Assembly: GCA_947034895.1 (NCBI GenBank) | Contig: OX344763.1 | Location: 54,559,025 to 54,623,024, forward strand | Length of the DNA: 64,000 nucleotides | Reading direction: 5' to 3' | Origin: Rhytidiadelphus loreus | Lineage: Eukaryota > Streptophyta > Bryopsida > Hypnales > Hylocomiaceae | In this document: positions 1-9,455 of the stretch, one piece after another | How positions within the stretch are numbered: the first letter of the stretch is position 1 | How the letters are laid out: every line of letters starts with the position of its first letter | Translations under genes and position numbers: made by a program | Notes under the pieces: generated by a model | The model's database searches: none | What the model saw: only the letters and a program-made list of their open reading frames with translations | Told to the model about the DNA's origin: nothing

Positions 1-102
1 ACGTTTGGGTGGTCACTTTCAATGATTTTGTGCGCGAAACTAAAAATTGGGTCAATGGTCTTGCCTTGCACTTTAATGACTGTCCAAGAAAATATAATGT
101 CA

Positions 103-112
103 TGAACGTTCA
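103..112. repeat. Dyad 1: 10-bp palindrome TGAACGTTCA
   Basis: This is a perfect self-complementary 10-mer at monomer positions 103-112. It is kept in N- and V-class monomers (those reading CATGAACGTTCACG). It is lost in T monomers (AACGATCAC), in K, M and S monomers (GGAAATTCAC or GGAAATTCATG) and in R monomers (CAAGAAAATTCAC). It is therefore present in only part of the array and can be used to class monomers. The role is unknown. Confidence 0.85.
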
Positions 113-128
113 CGTAAAGAAAATGGTA

Positions 129-138
129 AAACATGTTT
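129..138. repeat. Dyad 2: 10-bp palindrome AAACATGTTT
   Basis: This is a perfect self-complementary 10-mer at monomer positions 129-138, 16 bases after dyad 1. It is the most widely kept of the three dyads. It is broken to ACAGGTTT (for example in the monomer starting at 186) or ACACGTTT (for example near 6,422) in parts of the left zone, and to AAATGTTT before the TTAATAAAC tails (near 20,667 and 21,592). Confidence 0.85.
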
Positions 139-139
139 G

Positions 140-150
140 TGCAAGTTGCA
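140..150. repeat. Dyad 3: TGCAA-G-TTGCA
   Basis: Two five-base arms are complementary around one central base, starting one base after dyad 2. The many monomers that read GCAAGTGGCA break the right arm. The bases at the left edge of this dyad are where R-class monomers carry a complex change (GTGCAAG to GTTAAG or TAATAAG) and where the only insertion in the window lies (38,791-38,802). Confidence 0.8.
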
Positions 151-1110
151 TTTATTTCTAAACTGAGGCATTCAAAGCAATATGCACGTTTGGGTGGTCA
201 CTTTCAATGATTTTGTGCGCGAAACTAAAAATTGGGTCAATGGTCTTGCCTTGCACTTTAATGACTGTCCAAGCAAATATAATGTCATGAACGTTCACGT
301 AAAGAAAATGGTAAAACAGGTTTGTGCAAGTTGCATTTCTTCCTAAATTCATGCATTCAAAACAATATGCACGTTTGAGTGGTCACTTTCAATGATTTTG
401 TGCGTGAAAATAAAAATTGGGGCAACGGTCTTGCCTTGCATTTTAATGACTGTCCAAGAAAATATAATGTCATGAACGTTCACGTAAAGAAAATGGTAAA
501 ACATGTTTGTGCAAGTTGCATTTATTCCTAAACTGAAGCATTCAAAACAATATGCACGTTTGGGTGGTCACTTTCAATGATTTTGTGCGTGAAACTAAAA
601 ATTAGGGCAACAGTCGTGCCTTGTACTATAAAGGTTGTCCAAAAGAATATAATGTCATGGAAATTCACATAAAGAAAATGGTAAATCATGTTTTTGCAAG
701 TGGCATTTATTCCTAAACTCATGCTGTCAAAACAATATGCACGTTTGGGTGGTCACTTTCAATGATTTTCTGCGTGAAACTAAAAATTGCGGCAACGGTC
801 TTGCCTTGCACTTTAATAAGTGTCCAAGAAAATATAATGTCATGAACGTTCACGTAAAGAAAATGGTAAAACATGTTTGTGCAAGTTGCATTTCTTCCTA
901 AACTCATGCTTTCAAAACAATATGCACGTTTGGGTGGTCACTTTCAATGATTTTGTGCGTGAAACTAAAAATTGCGGCAACGGTCTTGCCTTGCACTTTA
1001 ATAAGTGTCCAAGAAAATATAATGTCATGAACGTTCACGTAAAGAAAATGGTAAAACATGTTTGTGCAAGTTGCATTTCTTCCTAAACTCATGCTTTCAA
1101 AACAATATGC

Positions 1111-1295
1111 ACGTTTGGGTGGTCACTTTCAATGATTTTGTGCGTGAAACTAAAAATTGGGGCAACAGTCTTGCCTTGCACTTTATTGACTGTCCAAGCA
1201 AATATAATGTCATGAACGATCACGTAAAGAAAATGGTAAAACATGTTTGTGCAAGTTGCATTTATTTCTAAACTGAGGCATTCAAAGCAATATGC
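1111..1295. repeat. T-class monomer exemplar
   Basis: This monomer is marked by CAACAGTCTTGCC, TTATTGAC in place of TTAATGAC, CCAAGCAAAT in place of CCAAGAAAAT, and AACGATCAC, which destroys dyad 1 and creates a GATC site. The class is limited to about the first 16.4 kb. Confidence 0.8.
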
Positions 1296-2405
1296 ACGTT
1301 TGGGTGGTCACTTTCAATGATTTTGTGCGCGAAACTAAAAATTGGGTCAATGGTCTTGCCTTGCACTTTAATGACTGTCCAAGCAAATATAATGTCATGA
1401 ACGTTCACGTAAAGAAAATGGTAAAACAGGTTTGTGCAAGTTGCATTTCTTCCTAAATTCATGCATTCAAAACAATATGCACGTTTGAGTGGTCACTTTC
1501 AATGATTTTGTGCGTGAAAATAAAAATTGGGGCAACGGTCTTGCCTTGCATTTTAATGACTGTCCAAGAAAATATAATGTCATGAACGTTCACGTAAAGA
1601 AAATGGTAAAACATGTTTGTGCAAGTTGCATTTATTCCTAAACTGAAGCATTCAAAACAATATGCACGTTTGGGTGGTCACTTTCAATGATTTTGTGCGT
1701 GAAACTAAAAATTAGGGCAACAGTCGTGCCTTGTACTATAAAGGTTGTCCAAAAGAATATAATGTCATGGAAATTCACATAAAGAAAATGGTAAATCATG
1801 TTTTTGCAAGTGGCATTTATTCCTAAACTCATGCTGTCAAAACAATATGCACGTTTGGGTGGTCACTTTCAATGATTTTCTGCGTGAAACTAAAAATTGC
1901 GGCAACGGTCTTGCCTTGCACTTTAATAAGTGTCCAAGAAAATATAATGTCATGAACGTTCACGTAAAGAAAATGGTAAAACATGTTTGTGCAAGTTGCA
2001 TTTATTCCTAAACTCATGCTTTCAAAACAATATGCACGTTTGGGTGGTCACTTTCAATGATTTTGTGCGTGAAACTAAAAATTGGGGCAACAGTCTTGCC
2101 TTGCACTTTATTGACTGTCCAAGCAAATATAATGTCATGAACGATCACGTAAAGAAAATGGTAAAACATGTTTGTGCAAGTTGCATTTATTTCTAAACTG
2201 AGGCATTCAAAGCAATATGCACGTTTGGGTGGTCACTTTCAATGATTTTGTGCGTGAAACTAAAAATTGGGGCAACGGTCTTGCCTTGCACTTTATTGAC
2301 TGTCCAAGCAAATATAATGTCATGAACGATCACGTAAAGAAAATGGTAAAACATGTTTGTGCAAGTTGCATTTATTTCTAAACTCATGCATTCAAAGCAA
2401 TATGC

Positions 2406-2590
2406 ACGTTTGGGTGGTCACTTTCAATGATTTTGTGCGCGAAACTAAAAATTGGGTCAATGGTCTTGCCTTGCACTTTAATGACTGTCCAAGAAAATAT
2501 AATGTCATGAACGTTCACGTAAAGAAAATGGTAAAACATGTTTGTGCAAGTTGCATTTATTTCTAAACTGAGGCATTCAAAGCAATATGC
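2406..2590. repeat. V-class monomer exemplar
   Basis: This monomer is marked by TGCGCGAAAC and AATTGGGTCAATGGTC in the centre. Dyad 1 is intact and the tail is usually TTTATTTCTAAACTGAGG. The class is limited to the left 16.3 kb; the last copies I see are near 16,146. Confidence 0.8.
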
Positions 2591-2960
2591 ACGTTTGGGT
2601 GGTCACTTTCAATGATTTTGTGCGCGAAACTAAAAATTGGGTCAATGGTCTTGCCTTGCACTTTAATGACTGTCCAAGAAAATATAATGTCATGAACGTT
2701 CACGTAAAGAAAATGGTAAAACATGTTTGTGCAAGTTGCATTTATTTCTAAACTGAGGCATTCAAAGCAATACGCACGTTTGGGTGGTCACTTTCAATGA
2801 TTTTGTGCGCGAAACTAAAAATTGGGTCAATGGTCTTGCCTTGCACTTTAATGACTGTCCAAGAAAATATAATGTCATGAACGTTCACGTAAAGAAAATG
2901 GTAAAACAGGTTTGTGCAAGTTGCATTTCTTCCTAAACTCAGGCATTCAAAACAATATGC

Positions 2961-3145
2961 ACGTTTGGGTGGTCACTTTCAATGATTTTGTGCGTGAAAC
3001 TAAAAATTGGGGCAACAGTCGTGCCTTGTACTATAAAGGTTGTCCAAAAGAATATAATGTCATGGAAATTCACATAAAGAAAATGGTAAATCATGTTTTT
3101 GCAAGTGGCATTTATTCCTAAACTCATGCTGTCAAAACAATATGC
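2961..3145. repeat. K-class monomer exemplar (strongly diverged centre)
   Basis: The centre reads CAGTCGTGCCTTGTAC, CTATAAAGGTTG, CCAAAAGAATATAATG and GGAAATTCAC, and the end is TTTTTGCAAGTGGC. It has many differences from the standard monomer between positions 54 and 112, yet the same length and the same flanking conserved blocks. This older form occurs from 556 to about 39.5 kb and once more at about 59.8 kb. A derived K' form (CTATAAATGTTG, CACCTAAAG) replaces it from 44.4 kb. Confidence 0.85.
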
Positions 3146-3515
3146 ACGTTTGGGTGGTCACTTTCAATGATTTTGTGCGTGAAACTAAAAATTGCGGCAA
3201 CGGTCTTGCCTTGCACTTTAATAAGTGTCCAAGAAAATATAATGTCATGAACGTTCACGTAAAGAAAATGGTAAAACATGTTTGTGCAAGTTGCATTTCT
3301 TCCTAAACTCATGCTTTCAAAACAATATGCACGTTTGGGTGGTCACTTTCAATGATTTTGTGCGTGAAACTAAAAATTGGGGCAACAGTCTTGCCTTGCA
3401 CTTTATTGACTGTCCAAGCAAATATAATGTCATGAACGATCACGTAAAGAAAATGGTAAAACATGTTTGTGCAAGTTGCATTTATTTCTAAACTGAGGCA
3501 TTCAAAGCAATATGC

Positions 3516-4255
3516 ACGTTTGGGTGGTCACTTTCAATGATTTTGTGCGTGAAACTAAAAATTGGGGCAACGGTCTTGCCTTGCACTTTATTGACTGTCC
3601 AAGCAAATATAATGTCATGAACGATCACGTAAAGAAAATGGTAAAACATGTTTGTGCAAGTTGCATTTATTTCTAAACTCATGCATTCAAAGCAATATGC
3701 ACGTTTGGGTGGTCACTTTCAATGATTTTGTGCGCGAAACTAAAAATTGGGTCAATGGTCTTGCCTTGCACTTTAATGACTGTCCAAGAAAATATAATGT
3801 CATGAACGTTCACGTAAAGAAAATGGTAAAACATGTTTGTGCAAGTTGCATTTATTTCTAAACTGAGGCATTCAAAGCAATATGCACGTTTGGGTGGTCA
3901 CTTTCAATGATTTTGTGCGTGAAACTAAAAATTGGGGCAACGGTCTTGCCTTGCACTTTATTGACTGTCCAAGCAAATATAATGTCATGAACGATCACGT
4001 AAAGAAAATGGTAAAACATGTTTGTGCAAGTTGCATTTATTTCTAAACTCATGCATTCAAAGCAATATGCACGTTTGGGTGGTCACTTTCAATGATTTTG
4101 TGCGCGAAACTAAAAATTGGGTCAATGGTCTTGCCTTGCACTTTAATGACTGTCCAAGAAAATATAATGTCATGAACGTTCACGTAAAGAAAATGGTAAA
4201 ACATGTTTGTGCAAGTTGCATTTATTTCTAAACTGAGGCATTCAAAGCAATATGC
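3516..4255. repeat. T-V dimer, 370 bp, two identical-looking copies
   Basis: Monomers at 3,516 (T) and 3,701 (V) are followed by the same pair at 3,886 and 4,071, with the same tails (CTCATGC after T, CTGAGGC after V). I found no difference by eye. A T-V pair of the same type also occurs at 2,221-2,590. Confidence 0.8.
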
Positions 4256-4440
4256 ACGTTTGGGTGGTCACTTTCAATGATTTTGTGCGCGAAACTAAAA
4301 ATTGGGTCAATGGTCTTGCCTTGCACTTTAATGACTGTCCAAGAAAATATAATGTCATGAACGTTCACGTAAAGAAAATGGTAAAACAGGTTTGTGCAAG
4401 TTGCATTTCTTCCTAAACTCAGGCATTCAAAACAATATGC

Positions 4441-5180
4441 ACGTTTGGGTGGTCACTTTCAATGATTTTGTGCGTGAAACTAAAAATTGGGGCAACAGTC
4501 TTGCCTTGCACTTTATTGACTGTCCAAGCAAATATAATGTCATGAACGATCACGTAAAGAAAATGGTAAAACATGTTTGTCCAAGTTGCATTTATTTCTA
4601 AACTGAGGCATTCAAAGCAATATGCACGTTTGGGTGGTCACTTTCAATGATTTTGTGCGTGAAACTAAAAATTGGGGCAACGGTCTTGCCTTGCACTTTA
4701 TTGACTGTCCAAGCAAATATAATGTCATGAACGAGCACGTAAAGAAAATGGTAAAACATGTTTGTGCAAGTTGCATTTATTTCTAAACTGAGGCATTCAA
4801 AGCAATATGCACGTTTGGGTGGTCACTTTCAATGATTTTGTGCGTGAAACTAAAAATTGGGGCAACAGTCTTGCCTTGCACTTTATTGACTGTCCAAGCA
4901 AATATAATGTCATGAACGATCACGTAAAGAAAATGGTAAAACATGTTTGTCCAAGTTGCATTTATTTCTAAACTGAGGCATTCAAAGCAATATGCACGTT
5001 TGGGTGGTCACTTTCAATGATTTTGTGCGTGAAACTAAAAATTGGGGCAACGGTCTTGCCTTGCACTTTATTGACTGTCCAAGCAAATATAATGTCATGA
5101 ACGAGCACGTAAAGAAAATGGTAAAACATGTTTGTGCAAGTTGCATTTATTTCTAAACTGAGGCATTCAAAGCAATATGC
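4441..5180. repeat. T-T dimer, 370 bp, two copies
   Basis: Monomer 4,441 (CAACAGTC, GATCAC, GTCCAAGTTG) plus 4,626 (CAACGGTC, GAGCAC) is repeated as 4,811 plus 4,996. The rare GTCCAAG and GAGCAC variants travel together, which shows that the unit copied was the dimer. Confidence 0.8.
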
Positions 5181-8100
5181 ACGTTTGGGTGGTCACTTTC
5201 AATGATTTTGTGCGTGAAACTAAAAATTGGGGCAACGGTCTTGCCTTGCACTTTATTGACTGTCCAAGCAAATATAATGTCATGAACGATCACGTAAAGA
5301 AAATGGTAAAACATGTTTGTGCAAGTGGCATTTCTTCCTAAACTCAGGCATTCAAAACAATATGCACGTTTGGGTGGTCACTTTCAATGATTTTGTGCGT
5401 GAAACTAAAAATTGGGGCAACAGTCGTGCCTTGTACTATAAAGGTTGTCCAAAAGAATATAATGTCATGAAAATTCACGTAAAGAAAATGGTAAAACATG
5501 TTTGTGCAAGTTGCATTTATTTCTAAACTCATGCATTCAAAAGAATATGCACGTTTGAGTGGTCACTTTCACTGATTTTGTGCGTGAAAATAAAAATTGG
5601 GGGAACTGTCTGGCCTTGTACTTTAATGACTGTCCAAGAAAATATAATGTCATGAACGTTCACGTAAAGAAAATGATAAAACATGTTTGTGCAAGTTGCA
5701 TTTCTTCCTAAACTGAAGCATTTAAATCAATATGCACGTTTGGGTGGTCACTTTCAATGATTTTGTGCGTGAAACTAAAAATTGGGGCAACAGTCGTGCC
5801 TTGTACTATAAAGGTTGCCCAAAAGAATATAATGTCATGGAAATTCACGTAAAGAAAATGGTAAAACATGTTTTTGCAAGTGGCATTTATTCCTAAACTC
5901 ATGCATTCAAAACAATATGCACGTTTGGGTGGTCACTTTCAATGATTTTGTGCGTGAAACTAAAAATTGGGGGAACGGTCTTGCCTTGCATTTTAATGAC
6001 TGTCCAAGAAAATATAATGTCATGAAAGTTCACGTAAAGAAAATGGTAAAACATGTTTGTGCAAGTTGCATTTATTCCTAAACTCATGCATTCAAAACAA
6101 TATGCACGTTTGGGTGGTCACTTTCAATGATTTTGTGCGTGAAACTAAAAATTGGGGCAACAGTCGTGCCTTGTACTATAAAGGTTGTCCAAAAGAATAT
6201 AATGTCATGGAAATTCACGTAAAGAAAATGGTAAAACATGTTTTTGCAAGTGGCATTTATTCCTAAACTCATGCTTTCAAAACAATATGCACGTTTGGGT
6301 GGTCACTTTCAATGATTTTGTGTGTGAAACTAAAAATTGCGGCAATGGTCTTGCCTTGCACTTTAATGACTGTCCAAGAAAATATAATGTCATGAACGTT
6401 CACGTAAAGAAAATGGTAAAACACGTTTGTGCAAGTTGCATTTATTTCTAAACTGAGGCATTCAAAGCAATATGCACGTTTGGGTGGTCACTTTCAATGA
6501 TTTTGTGCGTGAAACTAAAAATTGCGGCAACAGTCTTGCCTTGCACTTTATTGACTGTCCAAGCAAATATAATGTCATGAACGATCACGTAAAGAAAATG
6601 GTAAAACACGTTTGTGCAAGTTGCATTTATTTCTAAACTGAGGCATTCAAAGCAATATGCACGTTTGGGTGGTCACTTTCAATGATTCTGTGCGTGAAAC
6701 TAAAAATTGGGGCAACGGTCTTGCCTTGCACTTTATTGACTGTCCAAGCAAATATAATGTCATGAACGATCACGTAAAGAAAATGGTAAAACATGTTTGT
6801 GCAAGTTGCATTTATTTCTAAACTGAGGCATTCAAAGCAATATGCGCGTTTGGGTGGTCACTTTCAAAGATTTTGTGCGTGAAACTAAAAATTGGGGCAA
6901 CGGTCTTGCCTTGCACTTTATTGACTGTCCAAGCAAATATAATGTCATGAACGATCACGTAAAGAAAATGGTAAAACATGTTTGTGCAAGTTGCATTTAT
7001 TTCTAAACTCATGCATTCAAAGCAATATGCACGTTTCGGTGGTCACTTTCAATGATTTTGTGCGCGAAACTAAAAATTGGGTCAATGGTCTTGCCTTGCA
7101 CTTTAATGACTGTCCAAGAAAATATAATGTCATGAACGTTCACGTAAAGAAAATGGTAAAACAGGTTTGTGCAAGTTGCATTTATTTCTAAACTGAGGCA
7201 TTCAAAGCAATATGCACGTTTGGGTGGTCACTTTCAATGATTTTGTGCGCGAAACTAAAAATTGGGTCAATGGTCTTGCCTTGCACTTTAATGACTGTCC
7301 AAGAAAATATAATGTCATGAACGTTCACGTAAAGAAAATGGTAAAACAGGTTTGTGCAAGTTGCATTTCTTCCTAAACTCAGGCATTCAAAACAATATGC
7401 ACGTTTGGGTGGTCACTTTCAATGATTTTGTGCGTGAAACTAAAAATTGGGGCAACAGTCGTGCCTTGTACTATAAAGGTTGTCCAAAAGAATATAATGT
7501 CATGGAAATTCACATAAAGAAAATGGTAAATCATGTTTTTGCAAGTGGCATTTATTCCTAAACTCATGCTGTCAAAACAATATGCACGTTTGGGTGGTCA
7601 CTTTCAATGATTTTGTGCGTGAAACTAAAAATTGCGGCAACGGTCTTGCCTTGCACTTTAATAAGTGTCCAAGAAAATATAATGTCATGAACGTTCACGT
7701 AAAGAAAATGGTAAAACACGTTTGTGCAAGTTGCATTTCTTCCTAAACTCATGCTTTCAAAACAATATGCACGTTTGGGTGGTCACTTTCAATGATTTTG
7801 TGCGTGAAACTAAAAATTGGGGCAACAGTCTTGCCTTGCACTTTATTGACTGTCCAAGCAAATATAATGTCATGAACGATCACGTAAAGAAAATGGTAAA
7901 ACATGTTTGTCCAAGTTGCATTTATTTCTAAACTGAGGCATTCAAAGCAATATGCACGTTTGGGTGGTCACTTTCAATGATTTTGTGCGTGAAACTAAAA
8001 ATTGGGGCAACGGTCTTGCCTTGCACTTTATTGACTGTCCAAGCAAATATAATGTCATGAACGAGCACGTAAAGAAAATGGTAAAACATGTTTGTGCAAG

Positions 8101-9455
8101 TTGCATTTATTTCTAAACTGAGGCATTCAAAGCAATATGCACGTTTGGGTGGTCACTTTCAATGATTTTGTGCGTGAAACTAAAAATTGGGGCAACGGTC
8201 TTGCCTTGCACTTTATTGACTGTCCAAGCAAATATAATGTCATGAACGATCACGTAAAGAAAATGGTAAAACATGTTTGTGCAAGTGGCATTTCTTCCTA
8301 AACTCAGGCATTCAAAACAATATGCACGTTTGGGTGGTCACTTTCAATGATTTTGTGCGTGAAACTAAAAATTGGGGCAACAGTCGTGCCTTGTACTATA
8401 AAGGTTGTCCAAAAGAATATAATGTCATGAAAATTCACGTAAAGAAAATGGTAAAACATGTTTGTGCAAGTTGCATTTATTTCTAAACTCATGCATTCAA
8501 AAGAATATGCACGTTTGAGTGGTCACTTTCACTGATTTTGTGCGTGAAAATAAAAATTGGGGGAACTGTCTGGCCTTGTACTTTAATGACTGTCCAAGAA
8601 AATATAATGTCATGAACGTTCACGTAAAGAAAATGATAAAACATGTTTGTGCAAGTTGCATTTCTTCCTAAACTGAAGCATTTAAATCAATATGCACGTT
8701 TGGGTGGTCACTTTCAATGATTTTGTGCGTGAAACTAAAAATTGGGGCAACAGTCGTGCCTTGTACTATAAAGGTTGCCCAAAAGAATATAATGTCATGG
8801 AAATTCACGTAAAGAAAATGGTAAAACATGTTTTTGAAAGTGGCATTTATTCCTAAACTCATGCTTTCAAAACAATATGCACGTTTGGGTGGTCACTTTC
8901 AATGATTTTGTGCGTGAAACTAAAAATTGGGGGAACGGTCTTGCCTTGCATTTTAATGACTGTCCAAGAAAATATAATGTCATGAAAGTTCACGTAAAGA
9001 AAATGGTAAAACATGTTTGTGCAAGTTGCATTTATTCCTAAACTCATGCATTCAAAACAATATGCACGTTTGGGTGGTCACTTTCAATGATTTTGTGCGT
9101 GAAACTAAAAATTGGGGCAACAGTCGTGCCTTGTACTATAAAGGTTGTCCAAAAGAATATAATGTCATGGAAATTCACGTAAAGAAAATGGTAAAACATG
9201 TTTTTGCAAGTGGCATTTATTCCTAAACTCATGCTTTCAAAACAATATGCACGTTTGGGTGGTCACTTTCAATGATTTTGTGTGTGAAACTAAAAATTGC
9301 GGCAATGGTCTTGCCTTGCACTTTAATGACTGTCCAAGAAAATATAATGTCATGAACGTTCACGTAAAGAAAATGGTAAAACACGTTTGTGCAAGTTGCA
9401 TTTATTTCTAAACTGAGGCATTCAAAGCAATATGCACGTTTGGGTGGTCACTTTC
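4811..9455. repeat. 16-monomer (2,960-bp) spaced block of 1.7 kb
   Basis: Bases 4,811-6,495 recur at 7,771-9,455. Shared rare features are GTCCAAG, GAGCAC, the CATGAAAATTCACG K-type monomer, the AAAAGAATATGC junction, CACTGATTTTG in the G monomer, GTTGCCCAAAAG in a K monomer, and TGTGTGAAAC with GCGGCAATGG. The few differences include TTTTTGCAAG against TTTTTGAAAG. At the right end the second copy skips one monomer (that at 6,476) and continues as the sequence at 6,661. Confidence 0.8.
5551..5735. repeat. G-class monomer exemplar
   Basis: This monomer is marked by CGTTTGAGTGG, CACTGATTTTG, GAAAATAAAA and GGGGGAACTGTCTGGCC followed by TTGTACTTTAATGAC. The five-G run here becomes four G in the 184-bp G' monomers of the right zone. 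Confidence 0.8.

Larger units (their letters stand above)
1..185. repeat. Reference monomer used for all monomer coordinates
   Basis: Monomer positions quoted elsewhere use this frame, with position 1 at the A of ACGTTT; the biological start is unknown. Landmarks are the conserved CACTTTCAATGA at 14-25, the GTGCG(T/C)G segment at about 30-36, the variable centre from 48, CACTTTAATGAC at 69-80, TGAACGTTCA at 103-112, AAACATGTTT at 129-138, TGCAAGTTGCA at 140-150 and the tail from 151. This copy belongs to the V class (GCGCGAAAC, then GTCAATGG). CpG dinucleotides are present at several fixed places (positions 2-3, the GCGCG stretch, 108-109, 113-114), so the array could carry cytosine methylation. 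Confidence 0.9.
111..2005. repeat. 6-monomer (1,110-bp) spaced block, two copies
   Basis: Bases 111-895 recur at 1,221-2,005, exactly 1,110 bp later. Both copies hold the same series: V monomer with a CTAAATTCATG tail, GAAAATAAAA monomer, K monomer with the rare ATTAGGGC, then a TTTTCTGCG monomer with AATAAGTG. The match starts after the ACGTTCAC/ACGATCAC difference and stops at 895/2,005 (TTTCTTCC against TTTATTCC). Monomers 741-925 and 926-1,110 are themselves close neighbours of the same AATAAGTG class. Confidence 0.85.
2773..7908. repeat. 24-monomer (4,440-bp) spaced recurrence
   Basis: About 0.7 kb from 2,773 (V monomer with ACAGG, K monomer, AATAAGTG monomer, T monomer) recurs from 7,213. 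Few differences are visible, for example ACATGTTTG against ACACGTTTG near 3,280/7,720. The match ends at GTGCAAG (near 3,467) against GTCCAAG (near 7,907). Beyond that point the right copy follows the block described at 4,811, so it is a mosaic. Confidence 0.75.

Noticed and set aside
91..98. Promoter-like TATAAT within AATATAATG of each monomer
   Set aside because: It is part of an AT-rich repeat with no matching upstream element and no gene downstream, and it recurs hundreds of times.
76..103. Stem-loop from ATGAC (76-80) and GTCAT (99-103)
   Set aside because: The stem is only five base pairs with an 18-base loop, is lost in several monomer classes and is likely chance.
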